17,702 bases of DNA from an uncultured Eubacteriales bacterium (GTDB taxonomy: Bacteria > Bacillota > Clostridia > Oscillospirales > Oscillospiraceae). Positions 1 to 6,848 of the stretch are shown in pieces. The notes beneath the pieces were generated by a model. The model ran no database searches, was not told the origin of the DNA, and saw only the letters and a list, made by a program, of their open reading frames with translations. Numbering within the stretch: the first letter of the stretch is position 1; every line of letters begins with the position of its first letter. Where the stretch lies: the NCBI GenBank assembly GCA_900549485.1, contig UROG01000044.1, positions 1 through 17,702 on the forward strand. Direction: 5' to 3'. A program made the translations under genes and the position numbers.

Positions 1-38
1 ACAATCAGCAGCAGCGCGGATATAATTCTTCTCTTCAT
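1..38 (-). CDS. N-terminus of a secreted or lipoprotein gene (cut by window edge)
   Basis: Only the first 12 codons are in the window. Read from 38 downward they give MKRRIISALLLI, a basic n-region followed by a hydrophobic stretch, as at the start of a signal peptide. An AGAGGGG ribosome binding site lies about five bases upstream of the ATG, and a good promoter lies at 98-126. The start is therefore well supported although the product is unknown. It could be the binding protein of a transporter or another exported protein; nothing visible decides this. Confidence 0.6.
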   Translation of the reverse strand, partial: MKRRIISALLLI

Positions 39-97
39 CGTAGCCCCTCTTTTTTTAGTTTTATTCGCAGAATCATGCTTATATATACACATGTATT

Positions 98-126
98 ATA
101 ATACTTCCTTGCGTAAGCGTTTGCAA
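98..126 (-). promoter_or_regulatory. Promoter with a LacI/CcpA-type operator for the left-edge gene
   Basis: On the minus strand, -35 TTGCAA (126-121) and -10 TATTAT (103-98) are 17 bases apart. TTGCAAACGCTTACG starts in the -35 and fills the first half of the spacer. It is one base away from the general LacI-family/CcpA operator pattern (TGNAANCGNTNNCA). A closely similar sequence occurs in the glnN promoter at 6822-6836. The operator call is by pattern only. Confidence 0.55.
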
Positions 127-234
127 GAGTGGATGCGAATTATATCGTATCTAAAAAGCTTTTTGTAAAAACATTACAAAACAATGGCTGTATTTTTATG
201 GAATATGACGAGGGGAATTGCTAATAAAGTCCAA

Positions 235-263
235 TCAAGCCTCCCCTGAAAGGGGAGGCTTGA
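235..263. repeat. Perfect palindrome, 13-bp stem with 3-base loop
   Basis: TCAAGCCTCCCCT (235-247) pairs perfectly with AGGGGAGGCTTGA (251-263) around a GAA loop. It lies downstream of lysR-1 (minus strand), so it may help end that transcript, but neither flank carries a strong T-tract. It may instead be a copy of a dispersed palindromic element. The 39-363 interval otherwise holds the promoter at 98-126 and the heptamer array at 293-320, with no gene that I can support. Confidence 0.6.
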
Positions 264-292
264 ATTTGATCATCGGCTGTGCCGACACCGCA

Positions 293-320
293 ACTCCTCA
301 CTCCTCACTCCTAACTCCTA
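293..320. repeat. Tandem 7-bp repeat (ACTCCTC/ACTCCTA)
   Basis: Four contiguous 7-base units, ACTCCTC x2 then ACTCCTA x2, are followed by a decayed fifth (ACTCTAT, 321-327). The array lies between the palindrome at 235-263 and the end of lysR-1. It is a simple tandem repeat that could vary by slippage. I see no function. Confidence 0.7.
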
Positions 321-363
321 ACTCTATGAAGCTCCTCACTGCTGCCAACGATACCGCTTTATT

Positions 364-1293
364 TCAGAGATACTGCCTGATAATATACTGCGCTTTCGGC
401 GTAAGCTGTCTTTCGCCCTCGATAGAGTCCTTCACATAGTTTATAAATTCCTTTGCCGGTTCTCCCAAAAGCCGGTTTTTGTTCCAGACAAGCGCGTATT
501 TCACATATTTGCTGCTGTCAACTATTATTTTGGGGACAATGAGCGGGTTCGGGGTGAGTGTCGTCTGGGGGAAGATGCTGACGCCCGCGTCAAGCTCCGT
601 CAGGGCGATCGCGTCGATATAGTTTGAAAGCTCGCAGATGATATTGGGCTTTTCTCCCGCCTCGGCAAACCAGCGCTTTATCGCGTCCACTCTCGACGGG
701 CGGCTCGGCACTATGAGGCGTTCTCCGGCGAGAGCTTTCAGCGGTATCTCGTCCCCATACTTTTCGGAGAGCGGATTGTATTTTGAGATAAGCGCTACCC
801 ACGGCTCACTGCCGATCTCCACGGAGTGCAGACTTTCCGTATCAAACGGCGCGGCAACGACGGCGACGTCGGCAAGCCCCTGACGCAGACGGTTGATAAC
901 ATCGTCGCCGCTGCCGTTCCAGAGAGTGAAGCTGACGTTCGGGAACTCCTCGCCGTAGCCGGATATCCACCTTGCCAGCAGAAACGGCGCTCTGCCCTCG
1001 ACCATTGCGACGCTGATATTGCCGTTCATGCCCTTGCCCATATTTTCGACCTCGGCCTTTGACTTCTCGGTAAGCTCGATTATCTGCCGCGCCCTTTCAA
1101 GAAGCAGCTGCCCCTCTGGCGTAAGCTCCATGCCGTGCCGGCTGCGGTCAAGCAGCGTCACGCCAAGCTCCTGCTCAAGCTGCTTGAGCTGACTGCTCAG
1201 CGGCGGCTGGGTCATGTTGAGACGTTCCGCCGCCTTGGTTATATTAAGTTCCTCCGCCACAACGGTAAAGTAGTATAAAGAACGCAGTTCCAT
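364..1293 (-). CDS. LysR-family transcriptional regulator (paralog 1)
   Basis: This is a LysR-type regulator of 309 residues, the usual family length. The winged helix-turn-helix occupies about residues 1-60 (ELNITKAAERLNMTQPPLSS with the recognition helix) and the effector-binding domain about 90-300. The ATG at 1293 is chosen over an upstream in-frame ATG at 1320 because GGGAGG sits four bases before it and LysR proteins usually begin M-[ED]-L-R. The protein is clearly paralogous to the regulator at 6904-7815: about 70% identical over the first 50 residues, with further matches such as LIVPSR and SIFP in the effector domain. It is divergent from the two 21-codon genes at 1454-1622, the classic arrangement for a LysR protein and its target. 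The effector is unknown; nitrogen metabolism is suggested only by the neighbours. Confidence 0.93.
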   Translation of the reverse strand: MELRSLYYFTVVAEELNITKAAERLNMTQPPLSSQLKQLEQELGVTLLDRSRHGMELTPEGQLLLERARQIIELTEKSKAEVENMGKGMNGNISVAMVEGRAPFLLARWISGYGEEFPNVSFTLWNGSGDDVINRLRQGLADVAVVAAPFDTESLHSVEIGSEPWVALISKYNPLSEKYGDEIPLKALAGERLIVPSRPSRVDAIKRWFAEAGEKPNIICELSNYIDAIALTELDAGVSIFPQTTLTPNPLIVPKIIVDSSKYVKYALVWNKNRLLGEPAKEFINYVKDSIEGERQLTPKAQYIIRQYL

Positions 1294-1350
1294 ATTGCCT
1301 CCCAAATCGGTTATACGCAAAATATATGACCGTGGATTTATTATAAGAAT

Positions 1351-1379
1351 TTCACATATTCAAAAAAGCGTGCTACAAT
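1351..1379 (+). promoter_or_regulatory. Promoter of the twin microprotein genes
   Basis: -35 TTCACA (1351-1356) and -10 TACAAT (1374-1379) are separated by exactly 17 bases and point at the two small genes. A dyad ACAAT-GCA-ATTGT (1375-1387) overlaps the -10 and the expected start of transcription, and could bind a regulator. The divergent lysR-1 gene must have its own promoter in the same 160 bases; a TATAAT on the minus strand near 1340-1348 is a weak candidate. Confidence 0.6.
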
Positions 1380-1390
1380 GCAATTGTTCT

Positions 1391-1426
1391 TGAGAAGGAT
1401 AACAAGAATGAGAAGGATAACAAAAA
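1391..1426 (+). repeat. 18-bp tandem duplication in the microprotein leader
   Basis: TGAGAAGGATAACAAGAA (1391-1408) is followed directly by TGAGAAGGATAACAAAAA (1409-1426), differing at one base. The pair lies in the untranslated leader between the promoter and the first GGAGG. It is A-rich and unstructured. It could be a protein- or RNA-binding site, or a recent slippage event. Confidence 0.75.
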
Positions 1427-1453
1427 CAACAAAAACTTTTGGAGGTAACCAAA

Positions 1454-1519
1454 ATGAAAGAACGCATCAGCTTTTCCGAATTTCTTAAAGAGCTTTACAA
1501 GAAGACCATTTGCTATTGA
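1454..1519 (+). CDS. 21-residue microprotein, copy 1
   Basis: A short gene too small for usual gene callers: ATG, 20 further codons, TGA. GGAGG lies eight bases upstream of the ATG. The product differs from copy 2 only at residues 3-4 (here E-R); both end in ISFSEFLKELYKKTICY (residues 5-21). Compared codon by codon with copy 2 (offset 103), all three nucleotide differences in codons 5-21 are synonymous (CTT/CTC, TAC/TAT, AAG/AAA), which argues that the peptide is selected. S6 and E9 form a helix capping box, I5 and F10 a hydrophobic staple, and F7/F10/L11/L14/Y15 one face of an amphipathic helix, ending in a basic KK and a terminal Cys-Tyr. There is no signal peptide. I do not recognise the family. 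It is controlled from the promoter at 1351-1379, divergent from lysR-1. Confidence 0.8.
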   Translation: MKERISFSEFLKELYKKTICY

Positions 1520-1556
1520 CCTGCTGAGGGTACATTGAAAACGGAGGTTATTTGAA

Positions 1557-1622
1557 ATGAAAACTCACATCAGCTTTTCCGAATTTCTCAAAGAGCTTTA
1601 TAAAAAGACCATTTGCTATTGA
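1557..1622 (+). CDS. 21-residue microprotein, copy 2
   Basis: This is a tandem paralog of the preceding gene, with its own GGAGG nine bases before the ATG. Residues 3-4 are T-H; residues 5-21 are identical to copy 1. The bases just after both stop codons also match (TATTGA-cctgctgag against TATTGA-tccgctgag), so the duplicated unit of about 103 bp includes a little downstream sequence. The pair ends at a terminator (1675-1727), so this is a self-contained two-gene transcription unit. Two near-identical copies recall small toxins, signalling peptides and regulator peptides, which are often duplicated. No maturase, protease, exporter or antitoxin is adjacent, so the function is open. Confidence 0.8.
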   Translation: MKTHISFSEFLKELYKKTICY

Positions 1623-1674
1623 TCCGCTGAGAAAAAATCAGAAAAAGGAAAAAGTAAATTATGGATAACGATTG

Positions 1675-1727
1675 AGCGGGGTTTATTAAGTATTTGCCGT
1701 ACTTGATATGCCCCGCTGAAAGTTTTT
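1675..1727 (+). terminator. Rho-independent terminator of the microprotein unit
   Basis: AGCGGGG (1675-1681) pairs with CCCCGCT (1711-1717). The inner arms 1682-1692 and 1700-1710 continue the stem with two G-U wobbles and one mismatch around a TTTGCCG loop, and a T-run follows at 1723-1727. The wobbles pair only in plus-strand RNA, which fixes the direction. Confidence 0.75.
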
Positions 1728-1735
1728 ATGTCGGA

Positions 1736-1774
1736 ATCCGATCAAAAGCATCTGCATTATGCCTTTGACCGGAT
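1736..1774 (-). terminator. 3' hairpin of the asnB transcript
   Basis: In minus-strand RNA, ATCCGGTCAAAGGCAT (1774-1759) pairs along all 16 positions with ATGCTTTTGATCGGAT (1751-1736), using two G-U wobbles and a 7-base loop. On the plus strand those two pairs would be A-C mismatches, so the structure belongs to the asnB-side transcript. It starts seven bases beyond the asnB stop codon. No T-tract follows at once, so it may protect a 3' end or act as a weak terminator rather than a canonical one. Confidence 0.55.
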
Positions 1775-1781
1775 CATTGTA

Positions 1782-3362
1782 TTATTTGCCGCTGTCGCCG
1801 TAGTTGGAGAGAACTCTGGCAGATGGATCGCTGACATTGCAGCCCGCCCAGCTCTTGTTCGGCATCCAGAAATCGACTATCATTTCCGCCTGTCCCGGAT
1901 AATACTTTTCAAAAATCTCGCGGTAGAGCAGAGACTCCTTCGTAAACGGCGCCGCATGGGTATATTTGCTTTTCAGCGTCTCAAATTCTTCGTCCGTATA
2001 GAATTTTTCCGCGTATTCCTTCAGATCGTCAACCATTGAATGTCCGACGGCATCGGAAAAAGCCGCCTTTTCACGCCACAGTATCTCATCCGGCAGATAA
2101 TCGCCCTCGAAAGCATGGCGCAGAAGATACTTGCCCTTGCCGTATGTGTTGAGCTTTTTGCGCGGGTCAACGCTCATGACATAACTTACAAAGTCGAGAT
2201 CGCCGAACGGAACACGGGCTTCCAATGAGTTCGCGGAAATGCATCTGTCGGCGCGGAGAACATCATACATATGCAGCTCCCTTATGCGCTTGACCGCTTC
2301 CTCCTGAAACGCCCCGGCAGACGGCGCAAAGTCGGTATATTTATAGCCGAAAAGCTCATCCGATATCTCGCCGGTGAGTATCACGCGGATATCGGTGTTT
2401 TCGTGTATCCATTTGCACAGCAGGTACATGCCCATACTCGCCCTGACAGTCGTGATATCAAAGGTGCCGAGTATTTTTATTACTTCCTCAAGGGAGGCAA
2501 TGACCTGCTCCTTTGTCATGAAGACCTCGGTATGCTCGCTTCCTATATATTCGGCCGCCTGCTTTGCATACTTAAGGTCGATAGCATCCTTATCCATGCC
2601 GATGGCAAAGGTTCTTATCGGCTTATCGCTTTTCTTGGCGGCGATTGCGCACACAAGGGACGAGTCAAGCCCGCCGGAGAGCAGAAAACCGACCTTTGCA
2701 TCCGAAACAAGCCGCTTTTCCACGCCTGCAATAAGCTTTTCGCGTATTTTCGTGCATACCGTCTCAAGGTCGTCGCCGCAGACCTTATCGACCTTTGCAA
2801 TATCCCTGTATCGGAAAAACTTTCCGCCTTTATAATAATGTCCCGGCGGGAAGGGCAGAATATGCCCGCAAAGCCCGACAAGGCATTTCGGTTCGCTTGC
2901 AAAGGCTATTTCGCCCGACGGCAGATAGCCGTAATACAGCGGGCGGATACCTATCGGGTCGCGTGCGGCGATATATTCCCCGCTTTTCCCGTCGTAGATG
3001 ATGAGCGCAAATTCGGCATCGAGCTTTTCGAACATGCCGACGCCGTATTCAAAATACAAAGGCAGCAGTATTTCACAATCAGAGCCTGATTTGAACGAAT
3101 AACCAAGCTTTACCAGTTCATCCCGCTGCTTTTTGAAGCCGTATATTTCACCGTTGCACACGCAATAGCTTCCGTCAAGTTCAAACGGCTGCATTCCCTC
3201 GGGAGAAAGCCCCATTATCGCAAGCCTGTTGAAGCCGAGAAGTCCGCTGCCGGTATCGACGATCCTGCTGTCGTCGGGCCCTCTGGAGGCGGTGCGTTCA
3301 AGACACTTTTTAAATACCTCATAATCGGCATCGCTGCCGCAAAATCCCATAATGGAACACAT
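1782..3362 (-). CDS. asnB: Asparagine synthetase (glutamine-hydrolysing), class II
   Basis: Converts aspartate, glutamine and ATP to asparagine, glutamate, AMP and PPi in the cytosol. The 526-residue protein has the N-terminal glutaminase domain with catalytic Cys2 (the start MCSIMGF exposes it), the R-L-A-I segment near 46-49, NGEIYG at 70-75, GSDCE at 93-97 and DPIGIRPLYYG at 135-145. The synthetase domain follows, with the pyrophosphatase loop SGGLDSS at 229-235 and later GEISDELFG and SLEARVPF. The open frame extends upstream to 3548, but the start at 3362 is fixed by Cys2 and by AGAGG five bases upstream. It is the last gene of the glnN-nadE-bioY-asnB operon, two bases after bioY. It would use the glutamine made by GlnN. 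A lasso-peptide cyclase role is unlikely because the glutaminase domain is complete. Confidence 0.95.
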   Translation of the reverse strand: MCSIMGFCGSDADYEVFKKCLERTASRGPDDSRIVDTGSGLLGFNRLAIMGLSPEGMQPFELDGSYCVCNGEIYGFKKQRDELVKLGYSFKSGSDCEILLPLYFEYGVGMFEKLDAEFALIIYDGKSGEYIAARDPIGIRPLYYGYLPSGEIAFASEPKCLVGLCGHILPFPPGHYYKGGKFFRYRDIAKVDKVCGDDLETVCTKIREKLIAGVEKRLVSDAKVGFLLSGGLDSSLVCAIAAKKSDKPIRTFAIGMDKDAIDLKYAKQAAEYIGSEHTEVFMTKEQVIASLEEVIKILGTFDITTVRASMGMYLLCKWIHENTDIRVILTGEISDELFGYKYTDFAPSAGAFQEEAVKRIRELHMYDVLRADRCISANSLEARVPFGDLDFVSYVMSVDPRKKLNTYGKGKYLLRHAFEGDYLPDEILWREKAAFSDAVGHSMVDDLKEYAEKFYTDEEFETLKSKYTHAAPFTKESLLYREIFEKYYPGQAEMIVDFWMPNKSWAGCNVSDPSARVLSNYGDSGK

Positions 3363-3364
3363 AA

Positions 3365-3922
3365 TTACCTCTTTTTCTGTCTGTGCCGCGTCGCGTCGAT
3401 GGCGGCTTTCAGTCTCGGAGAGAGCAGCGCCGCCCCCACGACGCAGATAATATCCTTCACGATAAAGGGGAGAGAAACGAGCACTGCGGCCGCGGCAACG
3501 CTGCTCTCGGTCAGGAAAGCGTACCAGACCGTACCGAACAGATGGCACAGTACAAGCCCGACTATCCCAAGGAGCAGGCGCACGGGCTTTTTCCCCGTTT
3601 CAGATACCGCGCCGCAGGCAAAAACGAGAAAAACAAAGCCTATGATAAAGCCGCCCGTTTTCCCGAAAAGCACCGCAACACCGCCGGCGAAGCCGGAAAA
3701 CACCGGCGCGCCGACAAGCCCGAGGAGAATATAGACAAGAATGGCCGACATTCCCCTTTTAAGTCCCAGACAGTATCCGCAAAGCGCGACTGCAAGCGTT
3801 TGCAGCGTGACTGGCACACCCGACGGCAGAGGGAAATGTATCTGCGCGCTCACCGCGATCACGGCGGTGAATACGGCGGCTTCCGTCATGTCGAAAATGC
3901 TGATCTTTCTGTCGTTGCTCAT
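3365..3922 (-). CDS. bioY: BioY, substrate-binding component of a biotin ECF transporter
   Basis: An integral membrane protein of 185 residues, the usual BioY length, that captures biotin and normally works with the EcfA/A'/T energising module, which is not in the window. It is strongly hydrophobic, with about six membrane segments. The BioY pattern is visible: P-V-T-L-Q-T-L-A-V around residues 37-45, then G-x-x-L-G-L-K-R-G, Y-I-L-L-G-L-V-G-A-P-V-F-S-G and a G-K-T-G-G-F-I-I-G-F segment. GGGAAGAG lies before the ATG at 3922. It sits 21 bases after nadE and two bases before asnB, so it is translated as part of the nitrogen operon. A biotin permease there is not an obvious partner; shared regulation or biotin auxotrophy may explain it. 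Confidence 0.93.
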   Translation of the reverse strand: MSNDRKISIFDMTEAAVFTAVIAVSAQIHFPLPSGVPVTLQTLAVALCGYCLGLKRGMSAILVYILLGLVGAPVFSGFAGGVAVLFGKTGGFIIGFVFLVFACGAVSETGKKPVRLLLGIVGLVLCHLFGTVWYAFLTESSVAAAAVLVSLPFIVKDIICVVGAALLSPRLKAAIDATRHRQKKR

Positions 3923-3943
3923 GTTCTCTTCCCTTTTTTGTTT

Positions 3944-4675
3944 TTATTCGCCGATAGTATACGGCAGTACGCGCTTATGCTCGCTTGCGGCATGGCGCTT
4001 TTCGATTTTTTCCGCTATATCCTTCTCAACGCTGCCGCCGAGAAGCATGGCGTCTATATCCGCATAGGATATGCCCATCTCGCTCTCATCGGTCTGACCG
4101 TCATAAAGGGCGGCGGAGGGCGCTTTTATAATGACGCACTCCGGACAGCCGAGATACTTGAGAAACTCATATATCTCGGAGACGGTGAGATCGGCTATGG
4201 GATTGAAATCGTTCGCGCCGTCGCCCCACTTGGTAAAGTAGCCGACGTATGCTTCGCTGCGGTTTCCCGTACCGGCGACAAGGCGGTTTTCACTCGCCGC
4301 GACTGCGTAAAGCGTTATCATGCGCAGTCTCGCGTTTATGTTTGCGGAGGCAAGCGGCGAAAGCTCAGTTACCGTGGCAAGCACCTCGCAGGCATCTCTT
4401 TTGAGCCTTGTTATATCCACCTCACGCGTCTCGATCTTAAAGTGATCTGCAACGGTGAGCGCGTCGTCCCGGTCAATGCCGAAATTCCGTTTGGACTGGC
4501 AGGGCATTATAAGCCCGACCGTATTGTCGCACGCCATTTTGCACAGTATTCCGACAAGGGCGCTGTCCTTGCCGCCGCTGTTGCCGTACACTATGCCGTC
4601 CGCACCGGCGGCCTTTATTCTTTCTTTTATAAATGCCACGCGGCGTATGACTTCAGCTTCATAATTTCTTTTCAT
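3944..4675 (-). CDS. nadE: NAD synthetase, ammonia-dependent type
   Basis: Amidates nicotinate adenine dinucleotide to NAD using ATP and ammonia. The protein is 243 residues, which corresponds to the synthetase domain alone; the N-terminal CN-hydrolase (glutaminase) domain of the longer form is missing, hence the ammonia-dependent call. The P-loop SGGKDSA is at 33-39, GTGNRSE at 135-141 and GYFTKWGDG at 145-153, all in the family order. AGGGG precedes the ATG at 4675. It lies 21 bases after glnN and 21 before bioY. An ammonia-using NAD synthetase directly behind glutamine synthetase fits an operon for ammonia incorporation. Confidence 0.95.
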   Translation of the reverse strand: MKRNYEAEVIRRVAFIKERIKAAGADGIVYGNSGGKDSALVGILCKMACDNTVGLIMPCQSKRNFGIDRDDALTVADHFKIETREVDITRLKRDACEVLATVTELSPLASANINARLRMITLYAVAASENRLVAGTGNRSEAYVGYFTKWGDGANDFNPIADLTVSEIYEFLKYLGCPECVIIKAPSAALYDGQTDESEMGISYADIDAMLLGGSVEKDIAEKIEKRHAASEHKRVLPYTIGE

Positions 4676-4696
4676 GTCAAGCCCCTCCGCACACCG

Positions 4697-6787
4697 TTAT
4701 CTGACGGAAAACAAGAGCTTGTCATAGCACGGGAACGGCCAGCTCTTTTCGCCGAGCATCGCTTCCGCGCCGTCGCTCAGGGCGCGAAGCTTTTCCATGA
4801 CGGGGATGAGAGTATCCCTTATATATCCGGACTCTTCCACCGTTTCCAGCTTCTCCGCGGAAGCCACGGCGGCCTTGAGTTCGGCTGTCTTTTCCGTGAT
4901 CTCTTTTCTGATCCTGCGAAGCTCCGCCGCGCTCTTTTCCTCAAAGTCTATATCCGCGCCGGCAAACACCTCTTTCTGGGTCTTCGCGGTCTCCGCAAGC
5001 TCCTTTATATATTCGCTTATCGCCGGAACGATGGAGCGGGTAAGCATATCGGACATTGTGTTCGCTTCAATGATAACACACTTGCAGTAATTTTCAAGCT
5101 GTATTTCAAGCCTTGAATCAAGCTCCGCCTCGGAGAAAACGGACAGCCCCGTGAGCATTTCCCTGTTCTTCCTGTCAAGCAGATGCACCATGCAGTCCGG
5201 CGTCGTGCGGAAATTGCACAGTCCTCTCTTCTCCGCTTCCTTTACCCACGCGTCCTCATATCCGTTGCCGTTGAAGATTATTCTCTTATGCGCTTTTATT
5301 GTCTTCTTTATGAGTTCGTGAACGGCGCTTTCAAGATCGGCGCTGCTTTCAAGCTCATCGGCGAAGATGCGGAGCGTGTCCGCGACGGCGGAGTTGAGCA
5401 TGATATTCGCGCAGGCGATGGAGTTGGACGAACCCAGCATCCTGAACTCGAACTTATTGCCGGTAAAGGCAAAGGGAGAGGTACGGTTCCTGTCGGTGGT
5501 GTCCTTGGCGAAAACGGGGATGGTATCTACGCCGAGTTTCATGAGCGTCTTTTCGGCATCGACGTAATCCGCGTCCTCCTCGAGTGCGTCCAGAACCGCG
5601 GTAAGCTCATCGCCGAGGAAAACGGAAACGATAGCGGGAGGCGCCTCGCTCGCACCGAGACGGTGGTCGTTGCCCGCCGTGGCGACGCTTATTCTCATAA
5701 GATCCTGATAATCGTCAACAGCCTTTATGACCGCCGTCAGGAACAGCAGGAACTGCACATTGTCATGGGGCGTTCTGCCCGGAGAGAGAAGATTCTTGCC
5801 GGTATCGGCAGCCATTGACCAGTTGTTGTGCTTGCCGGAGCCGTTCACGCCGTCAAAGGGCTTTTCATGCAGAAGACAGACAAGACCGTGCTTTGAAGCA
5901 ATGCTCTGCATAAGCTCCATAGTGAGCTGGTTATGGTCGGTGGCTATGTTACAGCTTTCATATATGGGCGCAAGCTCATGCTGGGAGGGGGCGACCTCGT
6001 TATGCTCGGTCTTAGCGGGGATGCCCAGTCTCCAGAGGGTTTCGTTAAGCTCCTCCATGAAGCTCTGCACGCGAGGCTTTATCACGCCGAAATAATGGTC
6101 GTCAAGCTCCTGCCCCTTGGGCGGCTTTGCACCGAAAAGTGTGCGTCCGGTGAAAAGGAGATCCTTTCTCTTATTGAAAGCTTCCTTGTCGATAAGGAAA
6201 TATTCCTGCTCCGGTCCTACCATGGGGATGACGCGCTTGACCTTGGAATCGCCCAGAAGTCTGAGTATCCTCACGCCCTGTTTGCTCAGCGCGTCCATTG
6301 ATCTCAGAAGCGGGGTCTTTTTGTCAAGCGCCTCGCCGCTGTATGAGCAGAAAGCAGTGGGTATGCACAGGGTCTTGCCCTTGATAAAAGCATAGGAGGT
6401 GGGGTCCCACGCGGTATAACCGCGCGCCTCAAAGGTGCTGCGCAGACCGCCGGACGGGAAGCTGGACGCATCCGGCTCGCCCTTGATAAGCTCCTTGCCG
6501 GAGAACTCCATTATCACGCCGCCGTCGTCGCAGGGGGAAATAAAGCTGTCGTGCTTTTCCGCCGTAATGCCCGTAAGGGGCTGGAACCAGTGGGTAAAAT
6601 GCGTCGCGCCTTTTTCGACAGCCCAATTCTTCATTGCGGAGGCAACTTCATCGGCTATCTGTCTGTCAAGAGTGCTGCCTTCATTTATGGTCTGTATCAG
6701 CTTCTCATATGTCGCGGACGAGAGGACCGCTTTCATGACACGTTTATCGAATACATCGCATCCGAAAAATTCAGAAACATTACTCAT
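4697..6787 (-). CDS. glnN: Glutamine synthetase type III
   Basis: Forms glutamine from glutamate, ammonia and ATP. The length of 696 residues and the sequence identify the GSIII (GlnN) family of Bacteroidetes, cyanobacteria and Clostridia, not the roughly 450-residue GSI. Visible family motifs are WFQPLTG at 67-73, FPSGGLRSTFEARGYTAWD near 110-128, GPEQEYF at 191-197 (metal and glutamate site), NEVAPSQHELAPIYE at 263-277, NGSGKHNNWSM at 315-325 (ATP site) and NDHRLGASEAPPAI further on. The start at 6787 follows GGGG with eight bases spacing and a promoter at 6820-6848. It is the first gene of the minus-strand operon and is divergent from lysR-2, so regulation by that LysR protein is likely. 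The symbol glnA is also used for such genes. Confidence 0.96.
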   Translation of the reverse strand: MSNVSEFFGCDVFDKRVMKAVLSSATYEKLIQTINEGSTLDRQIADEVASAMKNWAVEKGATHFTHWFQPLTGITAEKHDSFISPCDDGGVIMEFSGKELIKGEPDASSFPSGGLRSTFEARGYTAWDPTSYAFIKGKTLCIPTAFCSYSGEALDKKTPLLRSMDALSKQGVRILRLLGDSKVKRVIPMVGPEQEYFLIDKEAFNKRKDLLFTGRTLFGAKPPKGQELDDHYFGVIKPRVQSFMEELNETLWRLGIPAKTEHNEVAPSQHELAPIYESCNIATDHNQLTMELMQSIASKHGLVCLLHEKPFDGVNGSGKHNNWSMAADTGKNLLSPGRTPHDNVQFLLFLTAVIKAVDDYQDLMRISVATAGNDHRLGASEAPPAIVSVFLGDELTAVLDALEEDADYVDAEKTLMKLGVDTIPVFAKDTTDRNRTSPFAFTGNKFEFRMLGSSNSIACANIMLNSAVADTLRIFADELESSADLESAVHELIKKTIKAHKRIIFNGNGYEDAWVKEAEKRGLCNFRTTPDCMVHLLDRKNREMLTGLSVFSEAELDSRLEIQLENYCKCVIIEANTMSDMLTRSIVPAISEYIKELAETAKTQKEVFAGADIDFEEKSAAELRRIRKEITEKTAELKAAVASAEKLETVEESGYIRDTLIPVMEKLRALSDGAEAMLGEKSWPFPCYDKLLFSVR

Positions 6788-6819
6788 AACTTCAACCCCT
6801 TTAAATTTTTATGTCAGCC

Positions 6820-6848
6820 ATTATAAACGCTTGCAAAATGATAGGCAA
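6820..6848 (-). promoter_or_regulatory. glnN operon promoter with LacI/CcpA-type operator
   Basis: -35 TTGCCT (6848-6843) and a perfect -10 TATAAT (6825-6820) are 17 bases apart on the minus strand. The operator-like TTGCAAGCGTTTATA (6836-6822) covers the end of the spacer and the -10. It resembles the sequence in the left-edge promoter (TTGCAAACGCTTACG) and differs by one base from the general LacI/CcpA pattern. A repressor bound there should block glnN. Confidence 0.7.

Noticed and set aside
1408..1488. Small open frame of 26 codons (MRRITKTTKTFGG...) overlapping microprotein copy 1 in another frame
   Set aside because: It starts in the 18-bp tandem repeat and runs through the ribosome binding site of copy 1. 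There is no second copy and no sign of codon-level conservation. An upstream leader peptide remains possible but unsupported.
1661..1675. Third mini gene after the microproteins (ATG GAT AAC GAT TGA)
   Set aside because: Four codons only, no similarity to the twin peptides and a poor ribosome binding site.
2271..3089. 272-codon open frame on the plus strand
   Set aside because: It lies opposite the conserved asnB coding region and has a composition unlike a real protein and no motif.
1454..3362. Lasso-peptide locus with asnB as cyclase and the microproteins as precursors
   Set aside because: AsnB has a complete glutaminase domain with Cys2 and sits in a glnN operon. The peptides are on the other strand, are too short for leader plus core, and no leader protease or exporter is near.
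3383..5116. 577-codon open frame on the plus strand
   Set aside because: It is antisense to bioY, nadE and glnN, each of which has clear family motifs, and it shows no recognisable domain. Long antisense frames are common opposite GC-biased codons.
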